Positions 1 through 6,730 of a DNA stretch of 6,730 nucleotides are shown one piece after another. The stretch comes from Thermoflexus sp042408365. Its GTDB lineage: Bacteria; Chloroflexota; Anaerolineae; Thermoflexales; Thermoflexaceae. The notes beneath the pieces are model-generated. The model saw only the letters and a list, made by a program, of their open reading frames with translations, was not told the origin of the DNA and did no database searches. The position numbers and the translations under genes were made by a program. Numbering within the stretch: the first letter of the stretch is position 1; every line of letters starts with the position of its first letter. Location: positions 1 through 6,730 of the forward strand of contig NZ_JBHOQJ010000134.1 in assembly GCF_042408365.1 (NCBI RefSeq), written 5' to 3'.

Positions 1-40
1 GATCTCATCCGCCCGCTCCACCGCGGCAACATGCTCGATC
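1..40 (-). repeat. Short diverged copy of part of the aldolase gene, same orientation, bounded by GATC
   Basis: These 40 bases match positions 596-635 of the intact aldolase gene at 36 of 40 sites (differences at 25, 28, 30 and 40). Read on the minus strand they encode the aldolase stretch QIEHVAAVERADEI. The intact copy has Ile where this copy has Val, and the other differences are synonymous. GATC stands at both ends (1-4 and 37-40). In the intact copy only the first GATC is present (596-599); the second site reads GATT. The piece is therefore an allele from a related strain or paralogue, not a sequencing duplicate. At 37-42 it joins the next segment, which runs in the opposite direction. 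Confidence 0.85.
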
Positions 41-181
41 TGTGCGGCGGAAGGGGTGGATGTCATCTTCATCGGGCCCAATGACCTGGCGGCCTCAATG
101 GGGCTCCTGGGGACGAACTTCCGGGAAAACCCGGCTTGGGAGGAAGCGATCCAAACGGTCCTGAGGGCGGCCCAGCGGGCC
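37..181 (+). pseudogene. Inverted partial copy of the aldolase gene (internal fragment)
   Basis: This segment is the reverse complement of about 455-599, with 7 differences in 145 bases. All seven are silent in the aldolase frame, so the encoded peptide, from ICAAEGVDV through the metal-site motif GPNDL to AAQRA, is identical to that of the intact gene. It has no start, no N-terminal half and no C-terminus, so it is not a working gene. A pattern of only silent changes shows that this sequence was recently part of a selected, functional gene. Homology ends abruptly at 181-183, at a run of nine C residues. It may be a chimeric contig end joining two strains, or a true inverted duplication; the GATC boundaries favour the former. 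Confidence 0.85.
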
Positions 182-275
182 CGCCCCCCCCCGGGGAGGG
201 AGGAAATTTGGTTTCTTCACCATGAAAAAATTACCATACGGAGTGGCCACACTTGGGTTCGGGACCCGCTTAATT
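182..275. other. Unassigned stretch with homopolymer runs, AT-richer than its surroundings
   Basis: After the aldolase fragment stops, a run of nine C (184-192) and a G-rich patch lead into sequence with many short A and T runs (such as AAATTT and a run of six A near 225-230). Base composition is visibly lower in GC than in the genes around it. I see no credible coding frame, tRNA or repeat. A T-arm-like string at about 255-267 (GGGTTCGGGACCC) has no tRNA body around it. It could be genuine sequence downstream of the aldolase gene, or low-quality sequence at a contig end; I cannot tell which. Confidence 0.4.
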
Positions 276-300
276 GAAAAGAGATGAAGCCAGCGGCTCC
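276..300 (-). terminator. Weak candidate intrinsic terminator for the aldolase gene
   Basis: On the minus strand, 11 bases after the aldolase stop, a six-pair stem (arms at 295-300 and 286-291, one G-T wobble) encloses a three-base loop and is followed by the T-rich tract ATCTCTTTT. Position and tail fit a terminator, but the stem is short. Confidence 0.35.
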
Positions 301-310
301 TGGACTTAAG

Positions 311-1069
311 TCAGGAATGCCATCGGCGGAGGATCTCGCGGGCCGTTTGCTGGAGATATCGCGCATCAGAAGCCACTGCCAGGAATCGAAATCCTTGGTC
401 CCGCCGCCACAAGGCTTCCTCCACCGAAAGGCACATCATCCCAGCGGGGCGACCGGCCCGTTGGGCCGCCCTCAAGACCGTCTGGATTGCTTCCTCCCAG
501 GCCGGGTTTTCCCGGAAGTTCGTCCCCAGAAGCCCCATCGAGGCCGCCAGGTCATTGGGCCCGATGAAGATGACATCCACCCCTTCCGCCGCACAGATCT
601 CATCCGCCCGCTCCACCGCAGCGATATGCTCGATTTGGACCACCACCATCACCTGGCCGTTGATGGCTGTGAGGTAATCCTCACCATGCAGGCTGGGTCC
701 TAACCAGGCCCCGACCGAGCGGACGCCTTGGGGAGGAAAGCGAGCGGCCTCCGCAGCCCGTCGGGCTTCCTCCCCATTCATCACCATGGGGACCACGATC
801 CCAAGAGCGCCTGTGTCCAAAGCCAACTTGATCCAGACCGGATCGTTCCACGGCACGCGCACCAACGGGGTGGTGCTTGTGGAGAGAATGGCCATCACGC
901 TCTGGGCCATCGCATCGTAGCCGAAGGGGCTGTGCTCCGTATCCACGACCAGCCAGTCGAAGCCGAGGCGGGCCATCAACGCCGCCGCATAAGGGCTTCC
1001 CAGGCCCAGCCAGGCTCCAATCGTCGCCTCCCCATTGCGCAATCGGATCGAGGTGTGATTGGGAATCAT
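311..1069 (-). CDS. HpcH/HpaI family aldolase (class II, metal-dependent)
   Basis: A cytosolic 252-residue pyruvate-type aldolase that reversibly cleaves 2-keto-3-deoxy or 4-hydroxy-2-oxo acids to pyruvate and an aldehyde. Relatives are 4-hydroxy-2-oxoheptanedioate aldolase (HpaI), 2-keto-3-deoxy-L-rhamnonate aldolase and 2-dehydro-3-deoxyglucarate aldolase. The length is normal for the family. Expected active-site residues are present by analogy with E. coli HpaI: His46 in DTEHSP, Arg71 in LVRVPWNDP, metal ligand Glu147 in VQIEH and metal ligand Asp173 in GPNDL. The substrate loop GVRSVGAW is at about 115-122. The start at 1069 is supported by GGAGGG eight bases upstream. There are no pathway neighbours to fix the substrate, so a specific gene name is not justified. 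A rearranged second copy of the internal part lies at 1-181. Family assignment is very secure; substrate is unknown. Confidence 0.95.
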   Translation of the reverse strand: MIPNHTSIRLRNGEATIGAWLGLGSPYAAALMARLGFDWLVVDTEHSPFGYDAMAQSVMAILSTSTTPLVRVPWNDPVWIKLALDTGALGIVVPMVMNGEEARRAAEAARFPPQGVRSVGAWLGPSLHGEDYLTAINGQVMVVVQIEHIAAVERADEICAAEGVDVIFIGPNDLAASMGLLGTNFRENPAWEEAIQTVLRAAQRAGRPAGMMCLSVEEALWRRDQGFRFLAVASDARYLQQTAREILRRWHS

Positions 1070-1077
1070 GAGCGGAT

Positions 1078-1083
1078 CCCTCC
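1078..1083 (-). promoter_or_regulatory. Shine-Dalgarno of the aldolase gene
   Basis: GGAGGG on the minus strand, eight bases before the ATG at 1069. It supports this start codon over the internal alternatives. Confidence 0.75.
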
Positions 1084-1161
1084 ATATGGGTTGGATCAGC
1101 CTAGATGCCTGTCAAAAGGTGAGGCCATCTTCAGCGGTCTCCACACCCAAAACGCTATCCT

Positions 1162-1191
1162 AATATAGGAGGGCTTTCACGAGGCTGGCAA
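1162..1191 (-). promoter_or_regulatory. Candidate sigma-70-type promoter for the aldolase gene
   Basis: On the minus strand, TTGCCA (1186-1191, five of six to TTGACA) and TATATT (1162-1167, five of six to TATAAT) are separated by 18 bases. Transcription would start near 1155, leaving a leader of about 85 bases. It lies in the divergent gap between the aldolase and the plus-strand coiled-coil gene. I saw no equally good promoter for the plus-strand gene in this gap. Confidence 0.45.
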
Positions 1192-1222
1192 GCTCCTCTA
1201 CAATCCAGACCAAAGGTCGAGG

Positions 1223-1450
1223 ATGCCCCTCAGCGCCGAGGACTTTCAGGACTTGCTGGAACAGTTGAAAGCGCATTCGGAGTGGCAGGGGGCGCTGCGC
1301 CGTCTCCTGTGGACGGAATCCTTAGCGGAATTGACGAACCTCCTGCGTCTGTTCGTTGAATCCCTTCAGCGAGTGCGTGAAGTTGCCCACAGGTTTGTCG
1401 AGGCGCAACAGCAAACAGACGCCCTTCTCGCCCTCCGACGGATGCCATGA
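1223..1450 (+). CDS. Hypothetical protein, N-terminal part of a split coiled-coil gene
   Basis: Seventy-five residues, beginning MPLSAEDFQDLLEQL. It is rich in Leu, Glu, Arg and Gln and mostly helical in character, with no signal peptide or membrane segment. The opening resembles proteins I recall from Thermoflexus-like Chloroflexota: a short helical N-terminus (EDF..LL..L..H.EW..ALRRLL), then a long coiled coil, then a nuclease-like C-terminal domain. Here the frame ends after DALLALRRMP, and the next gene overlaps it by four bases (ATGA). The adjacent frame continues the expected coiled-coil pattern, so this is probably the 5' part of one frameshifted gene. The ATG at 1223 is the first start after an in-frame stop at 1166-1168. 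Only GAGG directly touching the ATG is available as a ribosome site, which is poor. Independent expression is doubtful. Confidence 0.5.
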   Translation: MPLSAEDFQDLLEQLKAHSEWQGALRRLLWTESLAELTNLLRLFVESLQRVREVAHRFVEAQQQTDALLALRRMP

Positions 1451-1764
1451 TCCGCCTCGCGGAAGCCCATGCGCGAGGCGAGGAACGCCTCGCCCGCCTG
1501 GAGGAACGGGTGGATCGCCTTGAGGGGGCCGTCGCCCGCCTCATCGAAGCCCAGGCTCGTCTGGAGGAGCAGGTCGCCCGCCTGGTTCGAACTCAGGGGC
1601 AGATCCTTCGACGCATGGAACATCGGGAGGGAATCAAGAAGGCGCTCGAGTCCTCCACGGCCATCTTCGGGGCGACCCTTGAAGAAGCCGGGGCCATGGT
1701 GCGCTGGGTCCTGGAACAGAAGGGCTATCGTCCTATCGGCCAGGGATACCCGCTCACCCTCTGA
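1447..1764 (+). CDS. Hypothetical coiled-coil protein, C-terminal part of a split and truncated gene
   Basis: One hundred and five residues. Residues about 5-55 form a clear coiled coil with heptad-spaced Leu/Val and Glu/Arg flanks (blocks such as RLARLEERVDRLEG and ARLEEQVARLVRT). A globular-looking tail follows: FGATLEEAGAMVRWVLEQKGYRPIGQGYPLTL is split here as FGATLEEAGAMVRWV and LEQKGYRPIGQGYPLTL. In related proteins, as I remember them, this tail leads into a PD-(D/E)XK nuclease-like domain; here the frame stops at once, so no catalytic residues are present. The ATG overlaps the upstream stop as ATGA, which would permit translational coupling. There is no Shine-Dalgarno, however, and reading this frame backwards gives PPTDAM before the start, which joins smoothly to the upstream protein if one base is restored near 1434-1437. 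It is most likely a pseudogene remnant. Confidence 0.5.
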   Translation: MIRLAEAHARGEERLARLEERVDRLEGAVARLIEAQARLEEQVARLVRTQGQILRRMEHREGIKKALESSTAIFGATLEEAGAMVRWVLEQKGYRPIGQGYPLTL

Positions 1765-1805
1765 GGAGAACCCCACTGTCTCCTAACGGCATGTTGTGGA
1801 AAAGC

Positions 1806-1832
1806 GGGGAGGTCATCTTCGATGGCCTCCCC
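1806..1832. terminator. Bidirectional hairpin terminator between the coiled-coil gene and uvrA
   Basis: A 12-pair stem (1806-1817 with 1821-1832, one G-T wobble) closes a three-base loop TTC. It lies between two convergent genes, 41 bases after the plus-strand stop and 13 bases beyond the uvrA stop. The minus-strand side is followed by GCTTTTCC; the plus-strand side by the pyrimidine-rich CTATGCTTTCCCTTT. The stem is strong and the T-tracts are moderate on both sides. Confidence 0.65.
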
Positions 1833-1845
1833 CTATGCTTTCCCT

Positions 1846-4752
<2,907 letters not shown>

Positions 4753-4764
4753 AAGCGACCGCTG

Positions 4765-4772
4765 CCTTCCTT
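4765..4772 (-). promoter_or_regulatory. Probable ribosome binding site of uvrA
   Basis: AAGGAAGG on the minus strand, 12 bases before the ATG at 4752. The spacing is longer than ideal, but no better site lies closer. Confidence 0.5.
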
Positions 4773-4790
4773 CGAATGGGCCAGTTTTTC

Positions 4791-4819
4791 AGCATAGCAC
4801 GGCTGGGGCTTTCCTTCAA
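4791..4819 (-). promoter_or_regulatory. Candidate promoter of uvrA
   Basis: On the minus strand, TTGAAG (4814-4819) and TATGCT (4791-4796) stand 17 bases apart, each four of six to the sigma-70 consensus. The predicted start near 4784 gives a leader of about 32 bases that contains the ribosome site. Distance and context fit, but the hexamers are only fair matches. Confidence 0.4.
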
Positions 4820-4859
4820 AGCGGAAAAGGACGTGGCGGCCTTTTGCGGAAAGCTCAAC

Positions 4860-4896
4860 TCCCCTCGCCGCGCGGTGAGCTCGCGCGGCGAGGGGA
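4860..4896 (-). terminator. Perfect GC-rich hairpin after tpx, probable terminator
   Basis: The arms CCCCTCGCCGCGCG (4861-4874) and its exact complement (4882-4895), with one further A-T pair at 4860/4896, enclose the seven-base loop GTGAGCT. The hairpin lies about 93 bases past the tpx stop and 41 bases upstream of the uvrA -35 box. The sequence after it on the minus strand (GTTGAGCTTTCC) has only a weak T-tract, and a smaller AAAAGG/CCTTTT hairpin follows at 4825-4845. The best reading is that it ends the tpx transcript. The rest of the 4753-4988 gap shows GC-rich short inverted repeats (for example CCCGCC/GGCGGG at 4918-4936) and no gene. Confidence 0.5.
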
Positions 4897-4988
4897 AAGG
4901 CGTGGAGCCAGTCCGCTCCCGCCGGGCCGTGGCGGGATCCTCCCATCCCGGGGGGACCGCCGAAAAGGCGCTCGCCGAGGCGGATGTC

Positions 4989-5525
4989 CTATGAACGCTC
5001 CGGCTGGCCCATCAAGGCGCGGACCGCCTCCAGGGCTGCATCGTAGTTCGGATGCTGGGCGATCTCGGGGACGTATTCCACATACCGGATGATGCCATCC
5101 TGATCCAGCACAAAGACCGCCCGCTGCTCCAACCGCAGCTCCTTCACATAGGTGCCGTAAGCGCGGCCGAAGGCCATCTCCCGGTGATCCGAGGCCAGGA
5201 TCACGTGCTGGGCGTTGGCTTCGGCGGCCCAGCGTCGCTGGGCGAAGGGCAGGTCGGCGCTCACGGTGATCAGCACCACCTCATCTCCCAAGCGGGCCGC
5301 CTCCTGGTCGAACCGCCGGGTTTGAGCATCACACACCCCGGTATCGAGGGAGGGGACGACGCTGAGGATGCGGACCTTGCCGTCGGTGCTGCGAATGCGG
5401 AACGGGGTCAAATCGGGGGCCACCAGCTCCACATCTGGCGCTGGGTCGCCAACTCGCAAGGGTTCCCCGATCACCGTCAACGGCTTCCCGCGAAACGTGA
5501 CGGCTCCGAAACGCTCGACGGTCAT
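4989..5525 (-). CDS. tpx: Thiol peroxidase (Tpx, atypical peroxiredoxin) lacking the resolving cysteine
   Basis: A cytosolic thioredoxin-fold peroxidase that reduces hydrogen peroxide and alkyl hydroperoxides. It has 178 residues, slightly longer than the usual 165-170 because of a few extra N-terminal residues. The family core is clear: VGDPAPDVELVAPDL at about 25-39, the peroxidatic site SLDTGVC with Cys65 and the supporting Thr62, SADLPFAQ at 89-96, and the conserved Arg135 in EQRAVFVLD. In E. coli Tpx the resolving cysteine sits in RFCGAEG; the equivalent here reads RWAAEA, so that position is Ala100. Cys65 is the only cysteine in the protein. The usual Cys-Cys disulfide within one chain cannot form, so the enzyme would need an external thiol, making it a one-Cys peroxidase. 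The start is fixed by GGAGGTGA just upstream. It lies downstream of acs but is separated from it by a terminator and an operator-like palindrome, so it is probably a separate unit. Confidence 0.95.
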   Translation of the reverse strand: MTVERFGAVTFRGKPLTVIGEPLRVGDPAPDVELVAPDLTPFRIRSTDGKVRILSVVPSLDTGVCDAQTRRFDQEAARLGDEVVLITVSADLPFAQRRWAAEANAQHVILASDHREMAFGRAYGTYVKELRLEQRAVFVLDQDGIIRYVEYVPEIAQHPNYDAALEAVRALMGQPERS

Positions 5526-5528
5526 AAG

Positions 5529-5536
5529 TCACCTCC
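5529..5536 (-). promoter_or_regulatory. Strong Shine-Dalgarno of tpx
   Basis: GGAGGTGA on the minus strand, a near-perfect anti-16S match. The GGAGG core is six bases from the ATG at 5525. It predicts high translation and fixes the start. Confidence 0.85.
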
Positions 5537-5583
5537 AGCACGGTTTGTCCGGGCGATCCCAAGCCTTCATCGGACATCGCCCG

Positions 5584-5613
5584 AATTTATGATGATATAA
5601 ATCATTCTAAATT
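5584..5613 (-). promoter_or_regulatory. 30-bp AT-rich imperfect palindrome before tpx, putative operator
   Basis: Left arm AATTTATGATGAT (5584-5596) and right arm ATCATTCTAAATT (5601-5613) are inverted repeats matching at 11 of 13 positions around ATAA. The site is 59-88 bases before the tpx ATG in otherwise GC-rich DNA. Its outer arms overlap weak -35 (TTTAGA, 5606-5611) and -10 (TAAATT, 5584-5589) candidates on the minus strand, 16 bases apart. Length, symmetry and place fit a dimeric repressor site. The inner ATGAT/ATCAT half-sites recall Fur/PerR-type boxes, but the spacing is not the classic one, so I do not name the regulator. The rest of 5526-5723 shows no gene. Confidence 0.55.
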
Positions 5614-5723
5614 GGAGGGTTCGGTTCTTGCCACTTTCATAAACCTCATTTGTGAAAAGATCCACCATGCGTGCCCCTCTTGGATCCTACCGCGGCGTCG
5701 GGCGAGGTGTCTCCGGCGGAACC

Positions 5724-5755
5724 AACAAAAAGCGGGGCGGCCGGTGCCGCCCCGC
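5724..5755 (-). terminator. Intrinsic terminator of acs
   Basis: A perfect ten-pair GC stem (GCGGGGCGGC at 5732-5741 with GCCGCCCCGC at 5746-5755) and a four-base loop are followed on the minus strand by TTTTTG. It begins 33 bases after the acs stop, the classical arrangement. It separates acs from tpx. Confidence 0.9.
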
Positions 5756-5788
5756 GCGCAGGCTTCCCGCGGACTGTATCCGATCGGA

Positions 5789-6730
5789 TCACTCCTCGAG
5801 CGTCGAGAGGTCCCCCTCCGGGAGGCCGAGGGCGCGGGCCCGGAGCACCCGACGCATGATCTTCCCCGACCGGGTCTTGGGCAGCTTGTCGACGAAATGG
5901 ATGGCCTCCGGCCGGGCGATGGGGCCGATCAGCTTGGCCACGTGCTGGCGCAGCTCCTCCGCCAGCTCCTCGCTGGGGGCGTAGCCGGCCTTGAGGATCA
6001 CGTAGCAGTGGATCCCTTCGCCCTTCACCTCGTGGGGCAGGCCGATGGCCGCCGCCTCGGCCACCGCTGGGTGGGCCACCAACGCCGACTCGATCTCCGC
6101 CGTCCCCAATCGGTAGCCGCTCACCTTCAGCACGTCGTCCACCCGCCCGATGATATAGAAGTAACCATCCTCATCGCGGCGGGCGGAATCCCCGGTGAAG
6201 AACCAGCCGGGATACTTGGACCAGTACGTCTTGATATAGCGCTCAGGGTCCCCATACAGGGTGCGGGTCATCCCAGGCCATGGCGTCTGGATCACCAGGT
6301 AGCCTTCCACGCCCGGGGGACAAGAGTTGCCGCTTTCGTCCACCACGTCCGCAGCGATGCCGGGGAACGGCAGGGTCGCCGAGCCGGGCTTCAGCGGGAC
6401 GCAGGGCATCGGGGTGATCATGAAGCCGCCGGTCTCCGTCATCCACCAGGTGTCCATGATCGGGCAACGCTCCTTTCCGATCACCCGGTAATACCAGCGC
6501 CACGCCTCCGGGTTAATGGGCTCCCCCACGGTGCCCAGCAAGCGCAGGGAGGAGAGGTTACGCCGGTTGGGCCACTCATCCCCGAACCGCATTAGCCCTC
6601 GGATGGCGGTGGGGGTGGTGTAGAGCACCGTCACCCCATATTTCTCCACGATGCTCCACCAGCGGTCGGGGTATGGATAGGTCGGCGCCCCCTCATACAT
6701 CACGCTGGTGGCCCCCAGCATCAGCGGCGC
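5789..6730 (-). CDS. acs: Acetyl-coenzyme A synthetase (AMP-forming), C-terminal half, cut by the window edge
   Basis: Converts acetate, ATP and CoA to acetyl-CoA, AMP and pyrophosphate through acetyl-adenylate. About 313 residues of the roughly 650 usual for the family are visible; the frame is open through the right edge, and the Met at 6719-6721 is internal (APLMLGATSVMYEG). Acs-specific motifs appear in order: YEGAPTYP, TPTAIRGLMRFG, the nucleotide motif LGTVGEPINPEAW, the adenylation motif DTWWMTETGG, FPGI, TGDSARRDEDGYF, the hinge GRVDDVLKVSGYRLGTAEIESAL, and the C-terminal catalytic lysine motif PKTRSGKIMRR (lysine codon at 5861-5863), the site of regulatory acetylation in characterised Acs enzymes. 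The hinge has GYR where many Acs proteins have GHR; Tyr is common across the wider adenylate-forming family. DTWWMTETG and GTVGEPINPEAW favour acetyl- over longer acyl-CoA synthetases, though propionyl-CoA synthetase cannot be fully excluded without the N-terminal half. Confidence 0.93.
   Translation of the reverse strand, partial: APLMLGATSVMYEGAPTYPYPDRWWSIVEKYGVTVLYTTPTAIRGLMRFGDEWPNRRNLSSLRLLGTVGEPINPEAWRWYYRVIGKERCPIMDTWWMTETGGFMITPMPCVPLKPGSATLPFPGIAADVVDESGNSCPPGVEGYLVIQTPWPGMTRTLYGDPERYIKTYWSKYPGWFFTGDSARRDEDGYFYIIGRVDDVLKVSGYRLGTAEIESALVAHPAVAEAAAIGLPHEVKGEGIHCYVILKAGYAPSEELAEELRQHVAKLIGPIARPEAIHFVDKLPKTRSGKIMRRVLRARALGLPEGDLSTLEE

Noticed and set aside
200..275. Possible tRNA, from a T-arm-like GGGTTCGGGACCC at about 255-267
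   Set aside because: The flanking bases give no acceptor stem, D-arm or anticodon arm in either direction.
303..312. Ten-base palindrome GACTTAAGTC at the end of the aldolase gene
   Set aside because: It is short and overlaps the stop codon; without conservation it is no more than expected by chance.
284..703. Plus-strand open frame of 139 codons containing an HHHH run
   Set aside because: It lies antisense over the well-supported aldolase gene and shows no family resemblance; it is a shadow of a GC-rich gene.
1223..1764. Toxin-antitoxin or other two-gene operon suggested by the ATGA overlap of two small genes
   Set aside because: The two products read as consecutive parts of one coiled-coil protein, there is no ribosome site for the second, and neither resembles a toxin or antitoxin.
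5612..6595. Long plus-strand open frame (327 codons) opposite acs
   Set aside because: It is the antisense shadow of acs, crosses the acs terminator and the edge of the tpx operator, and has low-complexity His/Arg/Gly-rich translation without domains.

Overview
The window is GC-rich bacterial chromosome, and most of it is ordinary housekeeping sequence. Protein style (a UvrA of thermophile/Chloroflexota type, a Leu/Glu/Arg-rich coiled-coil protein like those I recall from Thermoflexus-type Chloroflexota, and a thiol peroxidase and acetyl-CoA synthetase of the same flavour) suggests a Chloroflexota bacterium, perhaps thermophilic. That placement is inference from memory, not a search result. 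I found no undescribed multi-gene system.

Layout. Positions 1-181 hold a rearranged, about 95 % identical partial copy of the aldolase gene that lies intact at 311-1069. A 40-base piece bounded by GATC is in the gene's orientation, then the sequence flips at GATC and runs the other way. Positions 182-275 are AT-richer and unassigned. Next are an HpcH/HpaI-family aldolase (minus strand, with its own promoter and possibly a weak terminator) and, divergent from it, a plus-strand coiled-coil gene. That gene is split into two overlapping frames and stops where a C-terminal domain would be expected, so it is probably a decaying remnant. A strong hairpin at 1806-1832 separates it from the convergent uvrA.

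The right two thirds are three minus-strand genes in separate transcription units: uvrA (1846-4752, complete), tpx (4989-5525, complete) and acs (5789 to the right edge, C-terminal half only). acs ends in a textbook intrinsic terminator. tpx has a near-perfect Shine-Dalgarno and is preceded by a 30-bp AT-rich imperfect palindrome that looks like an operator. A 14-bp perfect hairpin lies between tpx and uvrA.

Functionally, UvrA (nucleotide excision repair) and Tpx (peroxide removal) are both stress-defence proteins, and Acs activates acetate. Nothing in the spacing suggests co-transcription. The points most worth a second look are the GATC-bounded inversion at the left edge, the Tpx lacking its resolving cysteine, the palindrome before tpx, and the broken coiled-coil gene.
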